Assembly (NCBI RefSeq): GCF_000517125.1
Contig: NZ_KI912155.1
Coordinates: 1,550,694 to 1,614,693, forward strand
DNA length: 64,000 nt
Origin: Arthrobacter sp. MA-N2
GTDB taxonomy: Bacteria > Actinomycetota > Actinomycetes > Actinomycetales > Micrococcaceae
Reading direction: 5' to 3'
How positions within the stretch are numbered: the stretch's first letter is position 1; each line of letters begins with the position of its first letter. The notes beneath the pieces are model-generated. The model had not been told where the DNA came from. It saw only the letters and a list, made by a program, of their open reading frames with translations, and did not search any database. Below are positions 49,437 through 58,326 of the stretch, piece by piece. Made by a program: the position numbers and the translations under genes.

Positions 49437-49807
49437 TGGGTATGGCGTTTGCATTCCCGGACTACTCCACCCCGGGCCGGTCCCTTGTGAAACGGTTCCC
49501 GAAGCAGTGGCGCACTGATGTTGTGGTGCTCCGTGGTGGTGGCCGTGACGCGAAGGGTAATCCTTTGCCGTCCTTTGAGATCCCGGTGACGGATTGCATT
49601 ATTGCCCCACGTGCGACGGCCGAACCGCTGGACCGGTCCGACGTCGTTGATTCGAAGGCTGTTCTTTACCGGGATCCTGGCTTCACGTTCCTGCCTGCCG
49701 ACCGTGTGCGCGTCCCTGAGGGTGCGCGCATGGCCGGCACTTGGTCTGTGGAGGGCCGCCCGGGCGAGTGGCCGTATGGTTCCGAGGTTGGGTTGGTGAT
49801 GGCCTGA
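49436..49807 (+). CDS. Head-tail joining protein
   Basis: It is read from the ATG sharing the A of the preceding TGA; 123 residues. The beta-rich sequence (YSTPGRSLVKRF; VVLRGGGRDAKGN; FTFLPADRVRVPEGARM) resembles head closure proteins. Order supports it. Confidence 0.65.
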   Translation: MGMAFAFPDYSTPGRSLVKRFPKQWRTDVVVLRGGGRDAKGNPLPSFEIPVTDCIIAPRATAEPLDRSDVVDSKAVLYRDPGFTFLPADRVRVPEGARMAGTWSVEGRPGEWPYGSEVGLVMA

Positions 49808-50106
49808 TGGGGTTGCACAAAGTACCCGGTTCGAAGTCGTACATGGCTGATGATGCCGGGCTCAAGGATCTTGGGACGTCGTCAGCGGTCGCTGCGGCAA
49901 CTTTGTCTGCGGCGCAGCGGCTGGCAGGTAATGCTCAGGCTGTGGGCCGGGGCACTTACGAGGCAGCCCCTGCGACGGTGACGGCTGGCTGGGCGAACAA
50001 TCGCCGGGCCGGGGCCGTGGTGCGTGAGTTCCGGCGGGACTGGCGCGACACAAGGGACGCCATCCTTCTCCGCGTGGCCGAGTCGATGAAGGCGAGGGGC
50101 AGATGA
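49807..50106 (+). CDS. Neck or tail-completion protein
   Basis: The start overlaps the preceding stop. The 99-residue sequence has a Gly/Ala-rich start and a basic, helical C-terminus (REFRRDWRDTRDAILLRVAES). Size and position suggest an HK97 gp10-like neck protein. Confidence 0.6.
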   Translation: MGLHKVPGSKSYMADDAGLKDLGTSSAVAAATLSAAQRLAGNAQAVGRGTYEAAPATVTAGWANNRRAGAVVREFRRDWRDTRDAILLRVAESMKARGR

Positions 50107-50507
50107 TTGATGCGCTGGTCTTCCCGGACACCCGCGAGGTGCTGTTTGACCTGATCGACGGCGCCCAGCACCTCGGCAAGCCGGTGAGGGTTGTTTACCA
50201 GCTTCCGGCCGATTCGTACGGGGCGCTCAAGGGCCCCTTCCCGTTGGCGCTTGTCTACTCCGGCGGTGGAACCCGCGGGTTCGTGGACCAGGTCGACCGG
50301 GCCACGATTGAGCTTTATGCGCCGGGCCAGCAGGCTGTGAGCACGCTGGTTTCTATCAGTGCTTCGATCATCGGCACGGACATCGACACCCCGTCAGGGT
50401 TCATCGACAGTATCGAGGCGGACATCACGTCCGCCGACGTTCCTTACCAGTCGGACACTCTCAATAAGGCCGTAGCGACTTTCCTTGTAACGTCCCGGCC
50501 GATCTAG
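50103..50507 (+). CDS. Tail terminator protein
   Basis: The 134-residue protein sits last before the tail tube gene, overlapping the neck protein by 4 bp. Its alpha/beta pattern (VLFDLIDGAQHLGKPVRVVYQLP; TIELYAPGQQAVSTLVSISASIIG) fits the tail terminator that ends tube growth. Confidence 0.7.
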   Translation: MIDALVFPDTREVLFDLIDGAQHLGKPVRVVYQLPADSYGALKGPFPLALVYSGGGTRGFVDQVDRATIELYAPGQQAVSTLVSISASIIGTDIDTPSGFIDSIEADITSADVPYQSDTLNKAVATFLVTSRPI

Positions 50508-50558
50508 CCCCGTTCGGGGATCTAACCAACTCTGAGCCCTTGAAAGGGGTCTTTTGTC

Positions 50559-51224
50559 ATGCCAACTTTTGCCACGATTCAGCAGGAAGCCGACGACCGA
50601 AATCTGATCCGCAAGATCCAGAAGGCCGTAGCATTCCTGGCACCGAAGTCCGTTGAACTGCCCGCGAGCCTGTTTGGCGTCGGCGGGGCCCTTATCGACC
50701 TCAAGGCACTGGGCTATCTCCCGGTTGGCATGGTCACCCCGGATGGTTTCGAGTTCGGCCGCGATATCAGCAAGTCTGACGTGTCCGCGCTTGGCTATGC
50801 CGGCCCTGTCCGCTCCGACATTGACACCGTCGCGCGTTCGGTGAAGATGACCGCGCTGGAAACCGGTCGGAAGCACATGCTCGAGCTGACGTACGGGACC
50901 GATCTTTCGGCGGTTACCCAGTCGGCGACGAGCGGAGAGATCGTCTTTGACGAGCCGGACTTGCCGGTCGGTCAGGAGTACCGCCTTCTGATCCTGGGCA
51001 ACGACGGTCCGGCCGCTGACAACTGGATCCTTGGCCGCGGATACGGTTCCGTGAAGCTCGCATCCACGGATTCCCAGAAGTGGGGCACTGGTGACCCGGT
51101 GCAGCAGGCGTACACCTTCGACGTGTTCACGGATTCCGAGATCGGCGTCCCGGTGAAGCACTACATCGGCGGCACTGGAGCCCTGAAGGCCAAGACGGCC
51201 CTCGGCTTCACCGCCGGAACCTAA
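50559..51224 (+). CDS. Major tail tube protein
   Basis: The 221-residue protein has GGGG-rich upstream bases and a beta-rich sequence. DSQKWGTGDPVQQAYTFDVFTDSE matches the C-terminal part of many siphovirus tube proteins. It precedes a strong hairpin, consistent with high expression from an abundant transcript. Confidence 0.85.
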   Translation: MPTFATIQQEADDRNLIRKIQKAVAFLAPKSVELPASLFGVGGALIDLKALGYLPVGMVTPDGFEFGRDISKSDVSALGYAGPVRSDIDTVARSVKMTALETGRKHMLELTYGTDLSAVTQSATSGEIVFDEPDLPVGQEYRLLILGNDGPAADNWILGRGYGSVKLASTDSQKWGTGDPVQQAYTFDVFTDSEIGVPVKHYIGGTGALKAKTALGFTAGT

Positions 51225-51235
51225 CCCCCTCAAGC

Positions 51236-51277
51236 ACGGTGCGCGTCGCTCTCCGGGTGTGGCGACGCGCACCGTTT
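51236..51277 (+). terminator. Strong hairpin after the tail tube gene
   Basis: ACGGTGCGCGTCGC pairs perfectly with GCGACGCGCACCGT over a 12-nt loop, then TTT. It would limit expression of the chaperone and tape measure genes relative to the tube gene. Confidence 0.85.
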
Positions 51278-51310
51278 CCACCACACACCCGCCAGTTTTA
51301 GGAGTCAAAA

Positions 51311-51451
51311 ATGCCCCGTTTCATTTCGAAAAATGGCAAACACGCCGTCGAAACCGCAGTAGCCACCGAGGCCGCCGAGCTTCGCCGCGACGGCTACACC
51401 GAAGAAAAGGCTGAGGCCCCCAAAGCCGACGCCGCCAAGTCCACCAAGTAA
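51311..51451 (+). CDS. Short 46-residue phage protein
   Basis: The ATG at 51311 follows TTAGGAG. The product is basic at the start (PRFISKNGKHAVETAVATEAA) and charged at the end. It lies in the small gap between tail tube and chaperone genes; other phages carry short unknown genes here. Confidence 0.55.
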   Translation: MPRFISKNGKHAVETAVATEAAELRRDGYTEEKAEAPKADAAKSTK

Positions 51452-51478
51452 CCAACCCTCACACCCGGAGGTACCACC

Positions 51479-51823
51479 ATGGCTAACGACAAGCCGAACA
51501 TCAGTCTGACCCTTGCTGCTCTCGAAGCTGAGGTCGCGAAGCCGGAGCCGTTCGTGCTCGCGCTCAAGAGCGGGAAGCGCATCACGTTCCCCGACCTGTA
51601 CGACATGCCCGCCGTCGAGGCTAAGGAGTTCTTCGACCAGTTCGAGGGCGCCGATCGAACCGATTTCTCGCTGCTGGAGCAGTGGCTTTCGAAGGTCGAC
51701 TACGAAGCGTATGTTGCGGCCCGTCTGCCGTTGCGCGTTCACGCCGCCCTCGTTGAGCGCGTCATGAACTACTACCAGCAGACTGTCGGCACCCCGGGGG
51801 AAGACGCCGCCTCGAAGAGCTGA
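51479..51823 (+). CDS. Tail assembly chaperone, short (G) product
   Basis: The 114-residue zero-frame product begins MANDKPNISLTLAALEAEV and ends EDAASKS. It follows GGAGG and precedes the tape measure gene by the usual second chaperone frame. The product of a -1 shift at 51796 is listed separately. Confidence 0.88.
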   Translation: MANDKPNISLTLAALEAEVAKPEPFVLALKSGKRITFPDLYDMPAVEAKEFFDQFEGADRTDFSLLEQWLSKVDYEAYVAARLPLRVHAALVERVMNYYQQTVGTPGEDAASKS

Positions 51824-52272
51824 TCCGCCGCTACCGTCCGCAGATCCGCGCCGACCTTCTACGGGAGTACGGCGTGGACCTTGCGGAGTGGTTCCGGGCT
51901 AAGCGGTGGGTTGCGTTGCTTGAGCTAATCGACATGCTCCCCACTGCTTGCAGGCTCAACGAGGCGATCGCTAACGATCCCGAAATGGCCGCCATCTTGG
52001 CTGAGCAGAGACTGTCACGCCGTGAGGATGACGCCGATCCTTGGTCACCCAAGATCTCCGAGTATGACCTGAACATCACTGTGCTGCGCGAGATCCTGCA
52101 CGCCGTCAAAGGCCTGCGGCAGGTCAGCATCGCAGCGGCTGGCGGGAAGCCCGGCGAAGAGACGCCGTTCCCTGCCCCGTACACCGAGATTGACCGCGCC
52201 GTCGAGGCTGCGGAACGCAACTGGGCCGAGATGTTCGTCCAGCAGTTCGGATTCTCTCCGGAGGACATCTGA
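51479..52272 (+). CDS. Tail assembly chaperone, long (G-T) product by -1 frameshift
   Basis: The upstream frame continues, after slipping back one base at the GGGGGAA run (51796-51802), into a frame that reads GGRRRLEELIRRYRPQIRAD and then EYGVDLAEWFRAK through to SPEDI. The second frame lacks a good start for 75 bp and shows no ribosome site. Paired frames with a -1 slip before the tape measure are conserved in siphoviruses, where the ratio of products sets tail assembly. Confidence 0.85.
51796..51802 (+). other. Candidate slippery heptamer GGGGGAA
   Basis: The zero-frame codons are CCG GGG GAA. The P-site codon re-pairs as GGG after slipping, but the A-site GAA would become GGA, so a perfect X-XXY-YYZ match is missing. 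The rate may depend on downstream structure. Confidence 0.65.
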
Positions 52273-52294
52273 CCAACTGAATATTGGAGGCCCC

Positions 52295-55200
52295 ATGCCC
52301 ACGATCGGTGTAGCCGACATCCTTGTGGTTCCGGTTTTCAAGGACCTCCAGAAGAAGGTTGGTAAGGAGCTCGACGCGGCCGCCAGTAGTGCTGGTGACA
52401 GCGCAGGTAAGAGCCTCAGCAGCAAGCTGACTGGCGCTGTTGGCGGGTTCATGTCCGGGACCATGAAGGCTGCTGGGATCGCCGGCGGGCTGACTGTCGG
52501 CGCGGCCTTCGGTACGGCCCTCGCGAAGGGCTTTGGACGGCTCCAGGCAATCGAGGAGGCCAAGGCCAAGCTGAGCGGCCTAGGCCACTCGGCTGAAACC
52601 GTGCAGGGCATCATGAACGACGCCATGGCTGCCGTGAAGGGCACAGCTTTTGGCCTTGGTGATGCCGCGACGGTCGCTGCTGGTGCCGTCGCTGCTGGGG
52701 TGAAGCCGGGCAAGGATCTCGAGAGAACTCTCAGACTGACTGGCGACGCGGCGACCATCGCAGGTGTCGGAATGGGCGAAATGGGGGCCATCTTCAACAA
52801 GGTGAGCGCGTCCAACAAGATCCAGGGCGACGTTATCGCCCAGCTGAATGACGCTGGTATCCCGATTATCCAGTTGCTTGGCAAGGAGCTCGGCAAGTCC
52901 GCCGAGGAAACTGTGAAGCTGGCCTCCGAAGGCAAGATCAATTTCGAGACCTTCCAGAACGCCATGGAGAAGGGTCTCGGTGGGGCTGCGCTCAAGTCAG
53001 GCGAAACCCTGCGGGGCGCGTTCAAGAACACCATCGCCTCAGTTGGCCGCATCGGCGCCTCACTGCTGTCCGGCGTGTACCCGAAAATTCAGCAGTTCTT
53101 CGCCGGGGCAATCAACTGGCTGAAGCCTCTCGAAGAGGGCGCGAAGATTGCGGGCGCGGCGATCGGGACCTTCCTTGATAAGGCCCTTTCCGGCGCGCAG
53201 GCAGTCTGGGATTTGGTTGTTGGCGGGAATTTCACGTCCAAATTTCGCGAGATTTTCCATGTCGAGGAAGATTCTCAGTTGGTCGATTTCCTTCTGAAGG
53301 TCCGCGACGGCGCGAAGGGTCTTTATGACCTGATCGTCGGGGGCGACTACACGGGGAAGCTACGGCAGGCGTTCGGCTGGGAAGAGGATTCCCGTTTCGT
53401 TGACTTCCTTCTGACCGTCCGCGACATGGTCCTAAAGATTCCTGACGCGCTCGGCAAGGTCATCTCGACTGGGGCCGACGTGGCCAAGTTCCTGTGGGAC
53501 ATGCGCGTGCCAATCGGCATCATTGCTGGTCTAATCATCACTGCCCTGATTCCGCACTGGATCTCGCTGGGCGTGGAGGCGCTCGCGTCCGCCGCCAAGC
53601 AGAAGCTCGCCTGGGGAATAGCGAGGGGCGCGGCCGTCAAGGGCGCGTTTACTCACTCCTGGGCTGTGACTGTCATGGTGGCCGGCTGGGTGTCCCTAGC
53701 GGCGGCCGCTATCAATTCCGGCGCTATTACTGCCGCCATCTGGCTCATGTATCAGTGGGACGCGGTCAAGGCCGTGGCCGCAATGCTCGTCGCGAAAGCT
53801 TCAATCGTCGGCAGCTGGATCGTTATGGCTGCCCAAGCCACTGTTCAGGCCGTCAAGATCGCGGCTGCGTGGTTCATCGCACTGGGTCCGGTTGGCTGGG
53901 CCATCGGGATTATTGCCGCGCTCGTCGGCGCCTTCGTCTGGGCCTACAACAACGTGGGCTGGTTCCGCGACGGCGTCGATGCTGCAATGCGCTGGATTTC
54001 CGACGCCGTTTCGACGTCCTTCCAGTGGGTGCAGAGCGTCATTGCTGCTGTTGTCGACTGGTTCACTGGCACGGCCGTGCCAGCATGGCAGTCCGCCATT
54101 CAAGCCGTAGGCGATTTCTTCACGTACCTGTGGACGGACTGGATAAAGCCAGCCTTCGACGGGATCGCTGCGACCATCACGTGGGTTTATGAATCGGTCA
54201 TAAAACCGATTTTCGACGGGATTTCGTTCGCGGTCGGCCTTGTCGGCGCGGCTTTCGGCTGGCTTTATACTAAAATCCTGAAGCCGGTTTTCGACAGCGC
54301 CGCAGTTGTCCTGGGCGGTTTTTATCTGCTCTTCCGGGGCATTTTCCAAGTTGTCGTTTCGATCATTCAGAACATCCTTGCACCCCTGTTCGTGTGGTGG
54401 TGGAACAACATCATGGTCCCGGTTTTCCAAGGGATCGGCTCGACCATCGCTGGCTGGTGGAGCGGGGCTGTTGCGGTCTTCAATGGCGCCGTCGGTTTCG
54501 TCCGGGACACACTGGCAGCGGTCTTCACGTGGTTCTACGAGTCGATCATCAAGCCGGTTTTCGACGGGATCGGTGCAGCGATCAACTGGGTCTGGCTGAA
54601 CGTCATAAAGCCCACGGTCGACGCCTGGGTATACATGTTCCAAGTGACCCTCCCGGCGGCGGTGAACTGGCTTTATGACAACGCCATCAAGCCTGTCTTT
54701 GATGCCATTGGTATTGCGATCCAGTGGGTTTCTGACTACGTGATCAAGCCGGTTGTGGACGCTTGGTCCCTGTGGTTCGGAACGATCCTCCCGGCGGCCT
54801 TCACGTGGCTCTACAACAACGTCATCAAGCCGGTGTTCGATGCCATCGGTACCGCGATTAGTTGGGTTTGGTCGAACATCCTCAAGCCCGTTTTTGATGC
54901 GTGGGTGAACTGGTTCACGGTCATCCTTCCGAACGCGTTCAACTGGCTTTACAGCAACGCTGTGAAGCCGGTTTTTGACAGCATCGGTTCGGCGATCAAG
55001 TCGGTTTGGGAGAACGTCATCAGACCCGTCTTCGATTTCCTGACAACGGCGATAACGCAGACGATCCCGGATGCCTTCAAAACCGGCGTTGAAGCGGTCA
55101 AAACCTTCTGGAACGGGCTGCTTGAGGTGGCAAAAACGCCGGTCCGTTTCGTCATCGAAAAGGTCATCAACGAGGGCCTGATTGGTAGCTTCAACTGGCT

Positions 55201-56239
55201 CGCTGACCACCTGCCGAACGTCGACAGACTGCCTGACGTGGCGGTTCCGGACTGGCTTAAAGCCGGGCCGGGCTTCATGAACGGCGGTTACACGGGCAAC
55301 GGCGGCAAGGACGAGCCCGCGGGCATCGTTCACGGCGGCGAGTTTGTGTTCACCAAGGCACAGACCCGCAGAGCTGGTGTGCGGAACCTCTACGCCTTGG
55401 CGGACTCGCTGGCCGGTTATGCCAACGGCGGCTTCGTGAATCCGCTCAAGCAGATGGTCGAGACTCAGGGCTACAACCGGGTGCACAAGGGCGTCGACTA
55501 TGCCGCCTCGGTGGGCACTCCGGTCTTCGCGACGGAGAACGGCCGCGTTAGCTGGTCCGGTCCTGGCATTGCGGCCCCGGGTGTTTGGGGCGGCAATGAG
55601 ATCCACGTCGATGGCGGTTCAGGCATCCAGACGTGGTTCGCTCACCTGTCCTCGATGGCTGTGAGGGTTGGTGAGATGGTGCGGGCCGGGCAGCAGATCG
55701 CGTTGTCGGGCAACACCGGCATCACGTCCGGGCCGCACTTGCACTTCGGCACGTTCGCCGGCGGCTGGCCCAACGATATCGACCCGCACGGCTATCTGGG
55801 CGTGCCGGGGATTCCGTCGGGCGGCGGCTTCAACCCGCTCGCCGGGATCATCGACGGGCTGCTCGCACAGTTCAAGTCGGCGTTCCCTGCTGCCGGTTTC
55901 ATCGCTGACCTCGCTATCGGCGTCGGCAAGAAGCTGTTCAGTACGGTCGCTGACGTCATCACAGGCGGCGGCAAGGGATCAGCGGTGGGTGACCCGGCCC
56001 TGTATGACCTTGGGGGCATCCTGCCTCCGGGCGTCTCGCAGGTCGTCAACCGGACGGGACAGCCTGAGGCGATCTTGAACCCGCAGCAGTGGGCTGACAT
56101 TCATGCGCTTGCGCTCCGGCGTGACGCTGCCAGCCGCGGTGACGTGATCTTCAAGGGCAACGTCGGTTGGGATCCGGATGAGGTTGCCAACCGTATCGAG
56201 ACGAAGCGGCGGGATACTTTCGCTGCTTTCGGCATTTAG
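52295..56239 (+). CDS. Tape measure protein with C-terminal M23 peptidase
   Basis: The ATG at 52295 has GGAGG 4 bp upstream; 1,314 residues. The N-terminus is a tape measure domain (PVFKDLQKKVGKELDAAASS; GLGDAATVAAGAVAAGV). Hydrophobic segments follow (PIGIIAGLIITALIPHWISL; VGWAIGIIAALVGAFVW). Residues about 750-910 hold a 46-residue repeat of alternating IKPVFD units. An M23 metallopeptidase (about 1055-1165) has HKGVDY (His1064) and HLHFG (His1148, His1150), probably to open the cell wall on entry. The length predicts a tail near 200 nm by the usual 0.15 nm per residue. Confidence 0.95.
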   Translation: MPTIGVADILVVPVFKDLQKKVGKELDAAASSAGDSAGKSLSSKLTGAVGGFMSGTMKAAGIAGGLTVGAAFGTALAKGFGRLQAIEEAKAKLSGLGHSAETVQGIMNDAMAAVKGTAFGLGDAATVAAGAVAAGVKPGKDLERTLRLTGDAATIAGVGMGEMGAIFNKVSASNKIQGDVIAQLNDAGIPIIQLLGKELGKSAEETVKLASEGKINFETFQNAMEKGLGGAALKSGETLRGAFKNTIASVGRIGASLLSGVYPKIQQFFAGAINWLKPLEEGAKIAGAAIGTFLDKALSGAQAVWDLVVGGNFTSKFREIFHVEEDSQLVDFLLKVRDGAKGLYDLIVGGDYTGKLRQAFGWEEDSRFVDFLLTVRDMVLKIPDALGKVISTGADVAKFLWDMRVPIGIIAGLIITALIPHWISLGVEALASAAKQKLAWGIARGAAVKGAFTHSWAVTVMVAGWVSLAAAAINSGAITAAIWLMYQWDAVKAVAAMLVAKASIVGSWIVMAAQATVQAVKIAAAWFIALGPVGWAIGIIAALVGAFVWAYNNVGWFRDGVDAAMRWISDAVSTSFQWVQSVIAAVVDWFTGTAVPAWQSAIQAVGDFFTYLWTDWIKPAFDGIAATITWVYESVIKPIFDGISFAVGLVGAAFGWLYTKILKPVFDSAAVVLGGFYLLFRGIFQVVVSIIQNILAPLFVWWWNNIMVPVFQGIGSTIAGWWSGAVAVFNGAVGFVRDTLAAVFTWFYESIIKPVFDGIGAAINWVWLNVIKPTVDAWVYMFQVTLPAAVNWLYDNAIKPVFDAIGIAIQWVSDYVIKPVVDAWSLWFGTILPAAFTWLYNNVIKPVFDAIGTAISWVWSNILKPVFDAWVNWFTVILPNAFNWLYSNAVKPVFDSIGSAIKSVWENVIRPVFDFLTTAITQTIPDAFKTGVEAVKTFWNGLLEVAKTPVRFVIEKVINEGLIGSFNWLADHLPNVDRLPDVAVPDWLKAGPGFMNGGYTGNGGKDEPAGIVHGGEFVFTKAQTRRAGVRNLYALADSLAGYANGGFVNPLKQMVETQGYNRVHKGVDYAASVGTPVFATENGRVSWSGPGIAAPGVWGGNEIHVDGGSGIQTWFAHLSSMAVRVGEMVRAGQQIALSGNTGITSGPHLHFGTFAGGWPNDIDPHGYLGVPGIPSGGGFNPLAGIIDGLLAQFKSAFPAAGFIADLAIGVGKKLFSTVADVITGGGKGSAVGDPALYDLGGILPPGVSQVVNRTGQPEAILNPQQWADIHALALRRDAASRGDVIFKGNVGWDPDEVANRIETKRRDTFAAFGI

Positions 56240-56248
56240 GAGGCCCGT

Positions 56249-57226
56249 ATGGGAATTGCGTATGCGGCACCCTACCTTCCGCCGCCGCCCCCGGTCAGTC
56301 CATGGCGGGGCGTCAAGCTGTCGTGGACTGGCTGGGACGGTAGCGAATGGGAGCTCACGAACCCGGCATCAGGGCTGTTCCTGATGCCGGGTGTCCGGGG
56401 CCTTGGTTTGCCAGAGTTTGAGCGGCAGTCAAGCGCCTCCCCGGCTGTTGCCGGTTCCCGGCATCTTGGGACGTCAACAAAAGATCGGACGGTGTTCTGG
56501 CCGCTCTACCTCTACAGCGATTCAGGAAGCGCCGAGTTCATGGCCCGGGACCGTGCCTTCTGGCGCAGCCTGGACCCCGACTCGGAGGGCACTTGGACGG
56601 CCGTGCTGCCGGATGGGACGAAGCGTTTCCTCCGGTGCCGGCTGACCAGCGCCGAGGATGAGTGGACTCATGACCCGGTGCAACGCGGATGGGCCCGGTA
56701 TGCGATCAACCTGCTGGCTGATCAGACGTACTGGCTTGGCGAGGCAGTCACCCGCTCGTGGGCCCAGGACGATTTGCGGGACTTCTACATCACCGAGCAC
56801 GACCGTACCGAGTTCGGGTATGCGGATGATGTCATCCATTACCTTTCGGCTGGCGGTTCGCTGGACGGTGCGACGTTCACGAACGACGGCGACGTTCCAT
56901 CGTTCCCGGTGTGGACGATCGTCGGGCCGGTCACGGCGGTGGCCTTCGGGGTTGATGGGAAGAACATCATCGTTCCGTTCGAGATCCCGGCCGGGTATGG
57001 GGTGCAGATCGACACGGACCCTGTTGAGGGCCAAGTGCTCTGGTACGGGCATTGGGATGCGGCTGCCGAGGTCATCACGGACCCGGTTGACCGGACGTCC
57101 GAACTCGACCCGACGTCGGCGTTCGTTTCGATCCCGGCAGGGCAGGACCTCCCGCTCAGCTTCTCGATGACCGGCGCCGGGGCGATCTCGGTGACGGTGC
57201 AGAACAAGTATCGGAGGGCAACGTGA
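56249..57226 (+). CDS. Distal tail protein-like baseplate protein
   Basis: The 325-residue protein begins PYLPPPPPVSPWRGVKLSWTG. It follows the tape measure directly with AGGAGG upstream, the normal place for the distal tail protein (Dit). The Dit-like N-terminal beta sandwich (SPAVAGSRHLGTSTKDRTVFWPLYL) and a galectin-like C-terminal domain are likely. Confidence 0.8.
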   Translation: MGIAYAAPYLPPPPPVSPWRGVKLSWTGWDGSEWELTNPASGLFLMPGVRGLGLPEFERQSSASPAVAGSRHLGTSTKDRTVFWPLYLYSDSGSAEFMARDRAFWRSLDPDSEGTWTAVLPDGTKRFLRCRLTSAEDEWTHDPVQRGWARYAINLLADQTYWLGEAVTRSWAQDDLRDFYITEHDRTEFGYADDVIHYLSAGGSLDGATFTNDGDVPSFPVWTIVGPVTAVAFGVDGKNIIVPFEIPAGYGVQIDTDPVEGQVLWYGHWDAAAEVITDPVDRTSELDPTSAFVSIPAGQDLPLSFSMTGAGAISVTVQNKYRRAT

Positions 57227-58326
57227 CTTCCGATATCTACGAGATCCTAGTTTACGTCGGGTGGGCGTTCAAGGGCTGGATCGGCCGTCCGCTGAATGTG
57301 ATGCCGACGATCCGGCACAACGTGAAGTCCACGGCCACGTTCGAGATCGATGCAGACCATAAGCGGGCCGCCGACCTCATGGAGGCCGGCGCCCGGGTCA
57401 TGATCTACCGGCATGGCGAGTTTCAGATGTCCGGGCCAGTACGTGCGGCGGATGGCAATTTTATGATGGCGTCCAAGCTGACGTTCTCGGTCGAGGATGA
57501 TTTTCGGATCCTGAATAACTGGCTGGCGTGGCCGAAGCCGACGGCACCCTTGACGGGGCAGGACGTCGAGTACCGGACCATCACGGGCCCGGCCGAGACT
57601 GTTGTGAAGACGGTCATGGCCGAGGCTGCCACAAGACTGGGCTTCCCGCTCGCCGTCGCGCCGTCCTTGGGGCGCGGCGCCTCCGGGAAGTACACCTTCC
57701 GCTTCCACCCGGCCTACGACCGGTTGTTTCCCGCCGTAGATCAGGCCGGCATAGGTGTGACAGTCAGACAGGACGGCGCAGGGCTGCTGCTGGACTGTTA
57801 CGAGCCACGCAACTACCCACACCAGCTCTCGGCCGAGAGTGGGACCGTCATTGGCGGCACATACTCCCTGGCGGCGCCGAACGTGACCCGTGTGGTTGTC
57901 GGCGGCCAGGGTGAGGGTGTCGAGCGCGAGTTCAAAGGCTTCTCCGAGCCCACGCGCGAGACGGTTTGGAACGACATCATCGAGGTCTTGCAAGACGCCC
58001 GCGATTCATCATCCGGCGATGTCTACGCTGACCGCGCCGCCGAGGTTCTTGCGGAGGGCGCCCCACTGGCCGGCTTGTCGCTCGAGCTGTCCGAGACTAA
58101 GCACTTCCGGTACGGCGGGGATGGTTTGCGGGTGGGCGACCGGGTAACGGCAATGGTCCGCGGGCAGGCGTACACCGACGTCCTCCGCGAGGTGCAACTG
58201 AGCTGGGACAACAGCGGCGACAGAGCCACGCCGATCATCGGAGAACGCAAAGACAACCCCGACCTACAGCTTGCGAAGAGCATCCGCGCTTTGAGGCGCG
58301 ACAACACAGACAGGATGGCCCGCTAA
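57223..58326 (+). CDS. Tail-associated protein of the Gp37/phage tail-tip type
   Basis: The GTG start overlaps the previous stop. The 367 residues (VMPTIRHNVKSTATFEIDAD; LTFSVEDDFRILNNWL; GLRVGDRVTAMVRGQA) match ReqiPepy6 Gp37-like proteins, which form the hub under the distal tail protein. Confidence 0.78.
   Translation: MTSDIYEILVYVGWAFKGWIGRPLNVMPTIRHNVKSTATFEIDADHKRAADLMEAGARVMIYRHGEFQMSGPVRAADGNFMMASKLTFSVEDDFRILNNWLAWPKPTAPLTGQDVEYRTITGPAETVVKTVMAEAATRLGFPLAVAPSLGRGASGKYTFRFHPAYDRLFPAVDQAGIGVTVRQDGAGLLLDCYEPRNYPHQLSAESGTVIGGTYSLAAPNVTRVVVGGQGEGVEREFKGFSEPTRETVWNDIIEVLQDARDSSSGDVYADRAAEVLAEGAPLAGLSLELSETKHFRYGGDGLRVGDRVTAMVRGQAYTDVLREVQLSWDNSGDRATPIIGERKDNPDLQLAKSIRALRRDNTDRMAR

Noticed and set aside
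53801..55606. A 601-codon open frame on the minus strand across the tape measure gene
   Set aside because: It is antisense to an unmistakable tape measure/M23 gene. Its repeats mirror the plus-strand repeats and it has no ribosome site.
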